Positions 1 through 10,739 of a stretch of 64,000 nucleotides of DNA are shown here, piece after piece. A program made the translations under genes and the position numbers. Numbering within the stretch: position 1 is the stretch's first letter; each line of letters opens with the position of its first letter. The notes beneath the pieces were generated by a model that saw only the letters and a program-made list of their open reading frames with translations, did no database searches and was not told the origin of the DNA. Source of the DNA: Colias croceus (lineage: Eukaryota; Arthropoda; Insecta; Lepidoptera; Pieridae); NCBI RefSeq assembly GCF_905220415.1, contig NC_059539.1, positions 5,518,001 through 5,582,000 on the forward strand, in the 5' to 3' direction.

Positions 1-111
1 TATTGCCAGTTTACACTGTTCGAAATAGGCGAGTTTGTTTATCCTTGTATGATAATTAATATAAAATAAGATTGGTTTCAGAAACATTTTGCAATTTTTT
101 CTTAATTTTAG

Positions 112-3100
112 ACTTATTGAAGAGATAAAGAAGTACAGCACAATGATATTGATAGGTGAAACAGGGTGTGGAAAAACTACCCAAATCCCCCAGTTAATTC
201 ATGAGCATAGGCTCGAAGGCACCAGTAGAATAGCTGTTACACAACCTAGGAGAGTTGCAGCTATCACACTAGCGCTCCGAGTGGCAGCTGAGATGAAAAC
301 AGAAATAGGATCCATTGTGGGGTAAAGTAAATTGACAATTCACACACACAATGCTTAATTTTATATTTTTTTGAAATTATGGTAGTTTTGTATTGTAACT
401 CAATTTTTTTAGATATTCTGTTAGATTTGAAGATGTGACAAGTCCACAAACAAAAATTAAATATTTAACTGATGGTATGTTATTGAGGGAGGCTATTATT
501 GACCCACTGTTATTGAAATATTCTATTATAATTTTGGATGAGGCTCATGAAAGGACTGTGAATACAGATGTCTTATTTGGGATAGTGAAATTGGCACAAA
601 AAGAAAGAAAGTTCAAACCGAATAAGTTAAAGGTATATGTTTTAGGAATTTATTTTTGAATTTAAATTAGTGTTAAAAGATTAATGTTAAGAATATAGTG
701 AAATATACAATTAAGAATGTGTTAAATTTACTGTATAATCTTTACTTACTATATACAATTTTTAGGTAATTATTATGTCTGCTACAATGGATGTTGATAC
801 ATTTAGAAATTATTATGACAATTGTGCAGTAATATACCTAGAAGGACGCACATTTCCGGTAACAATATATCATTCGCTAATAAAGCAGGATGACTATCAA
901 TATTCTGTGGTTTGTGCTATATTCCAGCTACATGTTACTACACCGGCCAAGTAAGCATCATGCATAGTACTGAAATTTGAAGCACTAAATACTAGTATTT
1001 TAGTTTAATTTTAATATATTATGCATCATTTGTATAACTCGGAATTTTTAATGATTTCAGTCATGATTTTTTAGTATTCCTCACTGGCCAAGAGGAAATT
1101 GAAACTGTAATGGCAAACATCAGGCAAATAGCAAAGGTGAGTTCATGTTTTACATTAGTCAGTATTGACATTCGAAATCGAAAATTTAACAATAATTCCA
1201 AAAGTTTTCAAACTTCGGTCAAGTGAATGGTACATAGGGACGAAAATCTCAATCAATCAATCAAATCTCATTTTGCAACCTTGTCCGTAGTCCGGAACAT
1301 AGTTAAAATTGCAATTATTTTATTTTTTGCTTGTATGGTTGTGAAAAAAATTCCAAAAGTTCGGCAAACTTGGGGAAGTTTTCGATATAATATTTCATAT
1401 CACATATTAAATTTGCAACTTAATTTGGAATTATTGTGAATTGATTGTCTTGACTGACTGGAGTATTTGAACATTTTGCATTTTTTTCAATTAAATAGTT
1501 TTTGTAATTATAAACTTGATAAGTTAAAAATTACATTTCCCAACGTGTAGAATCAACAAAGCTAAAAACAGTGTAATATTTATGGCAATTAAAATATATA
1601 ATAAAATACCGGGCAATTTTAAGGAACTACCAGTAAATCTTTTCAAAAATAAACTGACGAACTGGCTAATGGTAAAACAATTTTATGACATTGAAGAATT
1701 TATGACTTTGAAGTAGTGTAAACTGAATTGTGTGTGATAAGTGAAGTGTGTAGTGATATAATCGTGTAAATCGTAGTGCGTTCGCGTAATTGTGAAAATT
1801 GAATTGTGTGTACATTTAAATAATTAGACTTATTAACTTTCTTTTTTAATATTTGCAGACCCAATCAATGGGTAGAATGTATTAGCCAGTTAGCCACATA
1901 ACATTGTAATTAAAACATCTAGAATCTGTAACTACATTTTTGCAAATAAATATAATTTGAATTTGAATTTTGAATTTGATATAAAAACTTTCAATAAAAA
2001 CTTTGCAAATTTTAGGAATCACAAGGGCCACCTATAAGGGTTTGTCCATTATATGCTGGTCTTCCAGCTACAAAACAATTGCAAGTGTGGCAACCTGTGC
2101 CTGCTGGAATGAGGAAAATTGTCTTAGCAACAAATATAGCTGAAGCATCTGTAACGATTCCACAAATCAAATGTGTTATAGACACTGGAGTTGTCAAAGA
2201 AAGGTAAGGTCCAATAAGAACTACTTTTCCATTCATTTTTTTAATTCTTCACTTCAAGACACTCGCCTTGTATCCGCAAGATCCAACGAAAGCAGCACGG
2301 TCACAAACTACGTACGATTTTGTATATTATTCTACGTAAAAATAAAGAATTCCGTTCGCACGAGAGCAAATACGTCAATCAGTGCAAACGCAAGGCATTA
2401 ATATATTATTATAACATTACTTTCAAGCTGACAATGATGTAACGAAACCGGTCGTTTTTATATTAAAAATTGAGAAGGATATAAAATTGGAAATAATGAA
2501 TTGTGTGTTTCTTGAGACATCTAAACTATGTATAAAATGTAATTCCATCGAGAGGTAACAATAGAAAGTATAAATTACACTATAAAAGTGCTTTTCTACC
2601 AGAAATAGCGAGGGATGTGTTTGTAAAGAACCAATCATATTAGCGTTTGTAAGCGATACTATTGGTCCTTTACGAACACATCCCTGCTACGCATCCTCGT
2701 ACGTCTCTGGTAGAAACGCAGCCTTATGCTGTTTAACTATAAAATAAAATAAATAAATAAAAAGCCCATTTATTTCCAATCCACAAGAAAAGTTTTGATA
2801 CAAGTAGTTTACATACTTAAAGCTATTTTACATATTAAAATTACACTATTTTTTAACTTAAATTTTAATTACTAATACTTATTTCATTTTCTTTACATTT
2901 TTGATGTTACATCCAGTACCAGTACCATTGATTGGAACCCCATCTCGGGTATAGGCCTCCTCCAGCTTTTTCCAGGTATCTCTGTCCATTGCCTTTTTTC
3001 TCCATTCGTTCCCTGCTATATTTTTTATATCTTCTATCCACCTTTTTTAGGGCGTCCTACCTTTTTTTACCGTTTGTTTAACTATATCTTATCATAACTC

Positions 3101-5488
3101 AACTGAACGCTAGGACGTGGTGTACGACAACGGGCGCAGAGCGGCTCCGCGTGGTACCGTGCTCGCAGGCGGCGTGCTGGCAGCGCGCGGGGCGGGCGGG
3201 CCGTACCGCGCCCGGCGCCGCCTACCGCCTCTACACGGCTAGCGAGTTCGCTGCGCGCCCGTTGCACAATACGCCGGAGATATTGAGGCAAGTATGATGT
3301 GAATCTTCTTATGATGTGATACTAAATTCGTCATCTTACTCCATGACGCGCCTAAAGAAGTTGAAGTAGAAAAAATGTTGTTACTTAAGATGTTAGCTAT
3401 CTTGTCCTGCGAGGTTGCTGGTGTTTTACAACTAACCCTGTATATATATTACGTTGGTACCTATTACATAGCTCCATAAAGTATGTGATCTACGAAGCTT
3501 AAAGATTACACATATTGGAAATATCTGTTAAAATTTTAATTAATAGTATAAAGAATTAAATAATTGTGGTATTACCAGAAAACAATTTAAACACAGTCTA
3601 ACTTTAAACCAGGAATTTGTCACTTTAATAATTGTCTATGTGAAATACGACAAAACCAGATTAAAGTGAACCCGCGCTTCAAGTTAAACCCTGTCTAAAG
3701 TTTTTTGTGGTAATACCATTTAAGTCTCAAAATCGAAATGTGTCAGCACAATCAGATAACTGAAAAAATGTTTCTTTTGGGAAATACAACTCAGAATAAT
3801 TGTAATTTGTAATTTTTCTCGTTTATCAGGTGTCCACTGGCAGCAACTTTGTTAATGTTAATAGCTACGGGGATGGATCCCAGCACATTTCCCTTGATTG
3901 ATGCACCCTCATCCGATTCTGTTCAAGCATCAATAATCCTATTAAAAGAACTAGGTAATGTATAATTTATTTTTATTTTGATATAATTGTGTTCGAATAT
4001 ATGGGATTAATGTAATTAATTTCCAGGTGCTATAGAAAACGAAAGTAATCCGAAATTAACTACACTTGGGAAGAAAATGACAGCATTTCCGATTGATCCC
4101 AAGTATTCTAGAATAATTTTAAATGCTACAGAATACAATTGTTTAGAGGAAGTAAGTATAGATTTCTAATCTTAATATATATAAATCTCGTGTCACAATA
4201 TTTGTCCTCAATGGACTCCTAAACCACTTAACCGATTATAATAAAATTCGCACACCATGTGCAGTTCGATCCAACTTGACAGATAGGATAGTTTAAATCT
4301 CAAATCGTTTTAGAGAAAGCGAGCGAAGCCGCGGGCGGTAAGCTAGTACATTAATATATTTATAGGTATCGATAAAGTAAAATTGGTGATTATTACAGGC
4401 ATTAAGTCTCGTAGCGGTTATGTCCAGTGAAAATGTGTTTTACACGCCATTACACAAACGGGAAGAAGCCATAAAAGTCAAACAAAAATTCGTGTCACCT
4501 CTCGGCGATCATATCACTCTTCTTAACGTTTTTAAAGCGTTTTGTAAAGCACCTCTTAAAAAGGTAAACAATAACGGTCTTACTAATAAAATGTTACCCA
4601 TTCGCTATGCAATGGATTAGTTATTGCAGTAACCTGTCTTGTTTTTATGATTGGCGTTTCATGTGAGCAAGAGCAGGACACAGCTATGGTAGAAATGTAT
4701 CCATTGTTTAACTTTTTATTAGTAAGGCCGTAAAAATTATTTGTAATCTGGTAGAATTCGTTTCCGTTACCTAATAAAAAAATTATCTTACAGCAATGGT
4801 GTAAAGAGAATTATTTGAACCATAAGAATTTGTCTTACGCGTGCGACATTAGACACCAGTTGCTATCAATTTGTCAAAGGTTGAATATGGAAGTGATGAG
4901 TTGTGGAACAGCTCTGGATCAGGTATTTTAATTTTTTTTTTGTGATCTATTTTTGTGTAAACTAGAGATAAAATTACAATGAATAAGTAATAATTTATTA
5001 AATACAGACTTAAACTTAACAAACTTAATACATAATAGTCTATAACTTGTGTTCCATTTAGAATAAGCAAAACAGAACTCAGTACATCCTAATCTTAACT
5101 CAAGTGTAACTTTCTATTCGATGTATCAAATTTTCTTATAAAAAATCTTGCTCTTGCAATAAAATATTATGCAGACATACTGAATTTTGTATACATAATA
5201 TTTTTTCAGTTATTAAAGTGCCTTCTCAGCGGTCTATTCACGAACTGTGCGTGGGCACGTGGCGGGGCCACAGGCGGTGTGGGACGTTACGTCACAGCAT
5301 CGAACACAGCTGCGTCCATACACCCCGCGTCCGTGTTACACTCTATCCGACCACCACCACCCGCGTTACTGTATTCGGAACTATTGCATACAAGACGAGC
5401 CTACTTAGTAACTGTGTCCGTTATAGATGCTAACTGGCTCCACCAGGTGGCGCCGGAGTATGCAAGGCGGTGTCGCGCCAGTCGGTGA
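112..5488 (+). CDS. DHX33: DEAH-box ATP-dependent RNA helicase, DHX33-like (3' eleven exons; 5' end outside window)
   Basis: I read eleven exons: 112-321, 413-632, 766-950, 1061-1136, 2016-2203, 3114-3287, 3830-3954, 4027-4151, 4399-4563, 4794-4922 and 5210-5488 (stop TGA 5486-5488). They join in frame and give about 624 codons; known DHX33 proteins are about 700 aa, so only the N-terminus is missing. Visible helicase motifs are Walker A GETGCGKTTQ (near 155; the usual Ser is Cys), TQPRRVAA, DGMLLREA, DEAH (537-548), SATMD, FLTGQEEIE, ATNIAEASVTI and QRAGRAGR (3181-3204). The HA2/winged-helix and OB-fold regions follow, ending in VIDANWLHQVAPEYARR. The family unwinds RNA in the nucleolus and cytoplasm, with reported roles in rRNA transcription and translation initiation. 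Exons 6 and 11 are far richer in GC than the others. All introns are GT-AG except intron 6. DHX33 is preferred over other DEAH helicases because of the C-terminal VIDAxWL..APE block. Confidence 0.93.
1546..1980 (+). mobile_element. 3' end of a non-LTR retrotransposon in DHX33 intron 4
   Basis: An open frame ending in TAG at 1714-1716 encodes a typical LINE reverse-transcriptase tail (IKIYNKIPGNFKELP, then LFKNKLTNWL and FYDIEEFM). A short 3' UTR follows and ends in repeats of TTTGAA near 1955-1980. Only the last 55 or so codons remain, as expected for 5' truncation during insertion. It lies in the sense orientation inside the intron. The clade is not resolved. Confidence 0.7.
2587..2722. mobile_element. 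Foldback MITE in DHX33 intron 5
   Basis: The two halves are inverted copies of each other. TTTCTACCAGA near the left end pairs with TCTGGTAGAAA near the right end, and AGGGATGTGTTTGTAAAG pairs with TTTACGAACACATCCCT. The left arm lacks about 18 bp present in the right arm (around 2690-2706). It has no coding capacity. Flanking duplications are not clear. Confidence 0.7.
2741..3062 (-). mobile_element. 3' end of an RTE-type LINE, antisense in DHX33 intron 5
   Basis: Read on the minus strand, the segment 3060-2890 encodes WIEDIKNIAGNEWRKKAMDR followed by TWKKLEEAYTRDGVP and a stop. This is the familiar C-terminal end of endonuclease/reverse-transcriptase LINE proteins of the RTE type in Lepidoptera. 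The element ends in a TTTATTTATTTA-like tail, seen on the + strand as AAATAAATAAATAAA at 2745-2760. Only the extreme 3' end is present. It ends about 50 bp before the exon 6 acceptor. Confidence 0.72.
3288..3829 (+). other. GC-AG intron 6 of the DHX33-like gene
   Basis: The donor is AG|GCAAGT (GC at 3288-3289) and the acceptor is TTTATCAG ending at 3829. Using the GC donor, codon AG+G keeps the frame and gives PEILR|CPLAAT, matching the family's conserved PEIxRC block. The nearest GT (3292-3293) would shift the frame. GCAAGT is the standard form of rare GC donors, so this is probably functional rather than a sequencing error. Confidence 0.85.
4170..4346 (+). mobile_element. Short non-autonomous Helitron in DHX33 intron 8
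   Basis: It begins with TCTTAATATATATAAATC, ends GAAGCCGCGGGCGGTAAGCTAG, and lies between A and T, as Helitrons do. GCCGCGGGC just before the CTAG end is the usual 3' hairpin region. It is about 177 bp and has no coding capacity, similar to Lep1-type elements. Confidence 0.75.
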
Positions 5489-5638
5489 CGAAGCGTTTGT
5501 ACTAATGCGTGTTTGGGTGGACGGGAATGCTCGTCACTGAACTATAGCTGTTTCAAAAGTGTCATTCTTATTTGAGGTACAGAAAACTCAATTGAGACTA
5601 GGCTGCATATATAATATAAATCAAAGTTAAAGATAACT

Positions 5639-5720
5639 CGTAGCTGTTTCCGCGAGAGATGCTAACTGGCTCCTACAGGTGGCGCCGGAATTTGCGAGAC
5701 GATACCGCGCCAGTCGGTGA
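5639..5720 (+). pseudogene. Diverged tandem copy of the DHX33 C-terminal coding end
   Basis: The segment repeats the last 26 codons of the gene (copy 1 at 5408-5488). Both read DANWL, then VAPE, then RR and RASR, and both end in TGA at the same place (here 5718-5720). Differences include His to Leu, Tyr to Phe and Cys to Tyr. An in-frame TAA lies directly upstream, so the copy cannot be read through from the gene. Homology continues past the stop (GTGGACGGGAATGCTCGT near 5518 against GTGGACAGGAATGCTTGT near 6062), interrupted by the MITE at 5734-6051. It could be a leftover tandem duplication or an unused alternative last exon. Confidence 0.8.
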
Positions 5721-5733
5721 TGAAAAGATAATT

Positions 5734-6051
5734 GTAATACCCCAGTCACACTATGCTACTCGTCCTGCTACTCGTCCTGCTCCTCGTCCTGCTCATCGCG
5801 CTGCCGCTCGCCTCGATATTGCCGTCTGGCCACACACTGCTCTACTCGCGCGATTATTCGCGACGCTCTTCATTTCGCACTCGTATTGCTTGTCCTTTGA
5901 CTCGCGCGCAAAAGCCGACAAAATAGGGAGCAGTGAGCAGGACGATGAGCACGACGAGTGGCATGACGAGTAACGTGGCCACACTACATCCCTGCCTACT
6001 TTCCTCGTCACTTCCCATACCACTCGTCGAGTCGTGTGGCTGGGGTATTAC
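5734..6051. mobile_element. Foldback MITE splitting the duplicated DHX33 tail
   Basis: The terminal inverted repeat GTAATACCCCAGTCACAC (left) pairs with GTGTGGCTGGGGTATTAC (right), with one mismatch. The left interior has four degenerate 12-bp units of the type CTACTCGTCCTG (5755-5805), which are complementary in part to GAGCAGGACGATGAGCACGA on the right, so the unit can fold back on itself. It carries no transposase. The homologous position in the first tail copy (near 5505) has no insertion, so copy 1 serves as an empty site. Confidence 0.8.
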
Positions 6052-6489
6052 GTGGGTTAGTGTGGACAGGAATGCTTGTTGTGACTGAAGGTACAGCCAC
6101 GACAAAAAACCTGATAACGCTCAACTCAGAAAGTTATTCCATCAACAGCTGCTGATACACAAAAACAAGCCGTATTTTTCATGAAGAGGCCATTAAGTTC
6201 GACTGTGAGTTCTGTCTGTACCTCCGCCGTTGTAGATTCTTACAATAAAATAATCCGCCTCGGAAGAGGAATCATCAGACCCTCGTGTTATTGTTTTATA
6301 GTTGCTTTAGACTAATCGACTTGACTGTATAGTCAATATTAATATTAGTCGTAGTTAATATAGTCAATAGTTATAAATAATAATAGAGCTTGCCATAGTT
6401 TATTTTTTATATTATGTTTGAGCAAAAAAAAAAACTTTAGCACTTTGTATATTGTACAGTAAGATATAATAAACATTTAAACGGTTATT

Positions 6490-8906
6490 TTGCTACATTT
6501 CAAAGTAGTATTTAATATTAATATCAATCATAAACCTTACGGCCTTACGCAACTGGTCTCCTCAATAACGAGACTACCCGACATTGCTGACCACACACCC
6601 TCTATACTAGACCTTCTGCTGAACTCCCATCCGGCTAATTATCAGGTAAAAGTCGAAGCCCCTCTTGGGACTTCAGATCACTGTTTAATTCGGAGTACAG
6701 TGCCAATCTTGCGTTCATCACGGCCCCGTTCACTTGGGAGCCGCCGCGTTTGGCACTATAGGTCAGCAGATTGGGATGGGATGCGGGAATTTTTTGCATC
6801 CTACCCTTGGAAGCAAGTCTGCCTTGCACCTGATCCAAGTGACTATGCTGACTCAGTTGCGGATGTGGTGTTGCAGGGAATGGAACTTTTCATTCCAAAC
6901 TCTGTAGTACCCGTCGGCGGTAAGTCCCAGCCCGGGTATGGTCGTCCTTGCAAAATGGCTGCTCGCCTGAAGCAAGAGTGTTTCCATGCCTGGGCAGAAG
7001 CAATGTCTAATAAGGATCCAAATGCTAGTGCTCTCAAAAAACGGTACAACTCTGCTGCCAGGGCCTACAAGAGGAAAATATCCACAGCAAAGTCGGAGTT
7101 TATTGGCAGCATAGGCGAGAAACTTTTACGCTACCCTTCTGGGAGCCGTGCTTTTTGGTCACTCGCCAAAGCTGTCCAAGGAAACTTCTGGAAGCCCTCG
7201 TTTCCACCTCTGCGCTGGGAAGATGATACTTTAGCCCACTCCTCCAAAGAGAAAGCCGATCTTCTGGGTGCTCTCTTTGCATCCAACTCAATTTTAGATG
7301 ACAGAGGAAATGTACCGCCTACTATCTTGCGGTGCAAGAGCTCCATGCCGAATGTGCATTTCAGACAGAGTGCTGTGCGAAAAGCTCTCTTCTCTCTTGA
7401 TACACGTAAGTCGAGTGGGCCCGACGGTATCCCCGCCATTGTGCTGAAAAGATGTGCTCCTGAACTGGCACCGGTTCTTACAGAGCTGTTTCGGTACTCT
7501 TATAACACCGGCATTGTACCTGCCTCATGGAAGACTGCCTCAGTGCACCCGATCCCTAAAAAAGGCGATCAATCGGATCCATCCAACTACAGACCAATTG
7601 CTATTACCTCCTTGCTCTCCAAAGTGATGGAAAACATCATTAACAGCCAGCTATTGGGTTATCTGGAGGAGAACCAGCTGATCAGTGACCAACAGTATGG
7701 TTTTCGTCATGGAAGGTCGGCTGGTGATCTTCTAATCTTCTTAACTCACCGATGGGCAAGCGCTGTTGAGAGCAAGGGGGAAGCTTTAGCGGTTGGTCTG
7801 GACGTTGCAAAAGCCTTCGATCGGGTGTGGCATCAGGCGCTCCTCTCGAAAGTTACAGCCTATGGACTTCCAGAGAAATTGTGCAAGTGGATTGCCAGTT
7901 TTCTTACAGCGCGCAGTATTCGAGTCTTGGTCGATGGATCAAGCTCTGACTTATTACCTGTGAGGCTGCGTACTCTCACCCACACTGTTCCTTCTGCATA
8001 TCAATGACATGTTATAAATTAGTAACATTCATTGCTATGCAGATGACAGTACTGGTGATGCTTTATATACCGGCCGCACTAATATTTCTCTGTAACACGT
8101 CCAAGAGTACCGTAACATACTTGTGTCCAAAATTGAGACTCTCCTTGGAGAAGTCTCAGAGTGGGGTCGACAAAATCTTGTCCGATTTAACCCTGACAAG
8201 ACACAAGTATGTCTTTTTTCAGCTAAAAAAGCACCATTTCTCACAGCGCCCCTATTTGAGAACACTCCCCTTAGTATCAAGTCTAGTATCGGAATTCTTG
8301 GTGTCAGTATTTCTGATGACGTTCAGTTCCGCTATCATTTGGAAGGCAAAGCTACACTAGCTTCCAAAAAATTGGGTGTCCTAAATAGAGCGAAGCAGTA
8401 TTTCAGGCCTGAACATCTATTACTACTTTACAAAGCGCAAATACGGCCTCATATGGAATACCTACTGCTCCCATCTCTGGGCCGGGGCACCACAATATCA
8501 GCTCCTGCCAATTGATAGCGTGCAACGAAGAGCCGTCAGAATTATTGGCAAACAAGCACTTACCGATCGGCTTGATCCTCTGGGTTTACGACGAGACGTT
8601 GCATCTTTATGCGTTTTCTACCGTCTGTATAATGGGGAGAGCTCTGAGGAGTTGTTTGAGTTGATACCTGCCGCGGAATTCCACTACCGTACCGCACGGC
8701 ATAATACCAAGTTTCACGCTCACCATTTGGACCTCTGGCGCTCTATTACGGTGCGATTTACCCGCCACTTCATTCCGCGCACAACCAAATTGTGGAACAG
8801 CCTGCCTTCGGCGATATTCCCGAACGCCTATGACATCGAGGCATTTAAAAAGAGAATGTACCTCCACCTCAAAAAGTCGGCAACACATCTTCGGACACGT
8901 CTGTAG
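6490..8906 (+). pseudogene. LINE endonuclease/reverse transcriptase ORF2, broken
   Basis: Segment 1 (to 8007) carries the endonuclease end (LGTSDHCLIRS) and RT blocks KSSGPDGIPA, NYRPIAITSLLSK, QYGFRHGRS and VAKAFDRVWH. After codon GTG at 7960 the frame shifts by +1: the RT block that normally begins NAGVPQG has lost about 17 nt, leaving GCVLSPTLFLLHIND in the new frame. A TAA at 8015-8017 precedes the catalytic YADD (8036-8047). The frame continues through 8461, where a 4-nt insertion (CTAC, 8462-8465) moves it again. The last segment ends at TAG 8904-8906. The protein cannot be made, so this copy is dead. Confidence 0.88.
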
Positions 8907-8982
8907 ATGCCTATGGGCTGTGGAATTGCTTACCATCAGGCGATCCACATGCTCGTTTGCCTTCTTTCATATAAAAAAAAAA
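6490..8982 (+). mobile_element. 5'-truncated non-LTR retrotransposon (Jockey/CR1-like LINE)
   Basis: The copy starts within the endonuclease domain, keeps the reverse transcriptase and the C-terminal region, and ends with a 3' UTR containing CTTACCATCAGGCGATCC and GCTCGTTTGCC, then a poly(A) run at 8972-8982. That 3' tail is common to many lepidopteran LINEs. The exact 5' junction is uncertain and lies between about 6490 and 6540; I could not identify a target-site duplication. The element lies immediately downstream of the DHX33 gene in the same orientation. Confidence 0.88.
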
Positions 8983-9763
8983 CCTATATTGGCTGATTAA
9001 GAAGAGCTGGAACGTAAACATATTTACACATTGCACATGTGTAGTGTCTATGAAGACGCGCGCGGCATGACGTCATACTGCATACGCATCATGAAAAGTC
9101 TGCCCATCTCTCTCGCGCGCAGATTAGCTTATGAGAGTGAAGGGGACAATTATTGTTTTTATTTTGCAATTGTTTATAAATACAGGGTGATGTTATTTAA
9201 ACAAAGACGTTAGGTATACTTACTACTATATACGACGAGATACTTCGCGGCACGCGGATTAGAATATTTTTTTAATTTACCTAGATTAAATTATGTAATA
9301 ATTTTAATATGTTTTGTAAACAAAATGTAAACGTCGTTAGTTAAAATTTTCATACATAGCTGAACAATACAGATTTTATTGTAATGTAACCTTATCTCTT
9401 ACGTGTTAGGGTTTTGATTGTATTGTATTGGGAGTGAGCGCATGTGTTATTTGTATCGTTTTTATCGTTATTTTGAATATGACATTAAATTTAATTATTA
9501 TATTTTGATAATTTAATCATTATCAATACTATTTTACAATTGATTATGAGAATAAATAATTAAGTTCATCGATTGAGTTACTTTTAAATTGTAATTTTAC
9601 ATATAAATTATGAGAGCTTTCATGTTATCTACAACGCACCCATTTTACAATTATTCAAGTCTACACTTAAACTAGAATCGTATTTATTTTTGAACATACT
9701 GTATAGTAAAATTGCATAAGTGTGAGTACTGTGAAGATGCCAGCTTTCCTTAATCGGCCAGTA
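8983..9763. other. AT-rich non-coding DNA
   Basis: I see no exon, RNA gene or repeat boundary here. Several AATAAA words occur, but none can be tied to a transcript. Confidence 0.5.
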
Positions 9764-9970
9764 ATAGTATAAGATCCCTCCGCAGGATTAGTGCGTTCAT
9801 AGTTTTTAAATCGATAAATTAGATTAATAATCGATTAAAATGCTTACGGCTAAATTTTGACTGGCAACCTAGTAGATATATATTCTCCTAATTATAAATA
9901 TACATAAAAGTTTGGTTTGAGCAAAAAAAAACTGTGAACGCACTCATCCTGCGGTGGGATCTTAGACTAT
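9764..9970. mobile_element. MITE with about 45-bp terminal inverted repeats
   Basis: The left end ATAGTATAAGATCCC, CGCAGGAT and AGTGCGTTCA, ending in a T run, matches the reverse complement of the right end (AAAAACTGTGAACGCACT, ATCCTGCGG, GGGATCTTAGACTAT) over about 45 bp with few mismatches. The interior of about 115 bp is AT-rich and non-coding. The superfamily is unknown; no clear target-site duplication. Confidence 0.78.
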
Positions 9971-10256
9971 AAAGATGTTTTCGTACTTAGAATGTATTTG
10001 TACCTCTATGATTGTAAAAATTAAAACTTTTGTTAACTTAGAATAAGGAATTGTTATGAAAAATAAATATTACCCGTTATGATTGCTGATTATGCATTGT
10101 ATATTTTTTATACATTTACATCTAGATTAATAAATAGTTATATTATATATAGTTGCAATAATTTGTTACCATTATGAAGGCAAAATTATATTTTGCTGCC
10201 TAGGTACTTACCATAATTTTTGTTGTAGCAAATAAGTATATATTTAGAAGACCTTT

Positions 10257-10739
10257 GGGGCCATCCATTAATCACGTGATGTTTTTTTTGGTATTTTTTG
10301 ACCCCCCTCCCCCTTGGTGATACGTGGTGAGGTTTAAGACTACCCCTCCCCCCTCCCCCCTATATCACGTGTATTTTTTCGTACCTGCAAAGAATCAATT
10401 TTTTATTTATAAAAAAATACTGGTTTATGTATCATCTAATTTTATTATAGTAAATTAAAGACTACTATAATACACGTTCAGAAGTAGACAGAAAGATTGC
10501 AGTTGGTTTTTGAATGACATAAAAATAATGAAAGATATGCGAAAAAGTTGTACATACGCGTTTGACTAAAAATAAATACATGTAGGTAACGCCGATTTTC
10601 GGTTGAGTATCGCGCGCTTGTCGAAAAATAAATACACGTGATATATTACTTTACCCCCCCTCCCCCTTGTGATATTTCGTGACGTTTTGATGGACCCCTC
10701 CCCCCCCTTTCGAGCCTCACGTGATTAATGGACAGCCCC
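10257..10739. mobile_element. Non-autonomous TIR transposon, GGGGC-type ends
   Basis: The ends are GGGGCCATCCATTAATCACG and CGTGATTAATGGACAGCCCC, inverted repeats of about 24 bp. TTT flanks both sides and could be the target duplication. Both ends are followed inward by poly-C/T tracts (CCCCTCCCCC near 10310-10360 and CCCCTCCCCCTTG near 10655-10700) and GTGATA words, so the inverted repeat extends imperfectly to about 110 bp. There is no coding region. Confidence 0.8.

Larger units (their letters stand above)
5489..6489 (+). other. DHX33 3' flank / presumed 3' UTR
   Basis: Apart from the duplicated tail and the MITE, this stretch holds AT-rich sequence with possible polyadenylation signals AATAAA at 6244 and near 6469. 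Which signal is used cannot be told from the sequence. If the 6469 signal is used, the transcript would include the duplicate and the MITE. Confidence 0.35.

Noticed and set aside
3082..3291. 69-codon minus-strand ORF
   Set aside because: It is antisense to DHX33 exon 6 and open only because that exon is very GC-rich.
5659..5973. 104-codon ORF and overlapping minus-strand ORFs of 76 and 83 codons
   Set aside because: They run through the duplicated DHX33 tail in a wrong frame and the foldback MITE; tandem units of low complexity explain the open frames.
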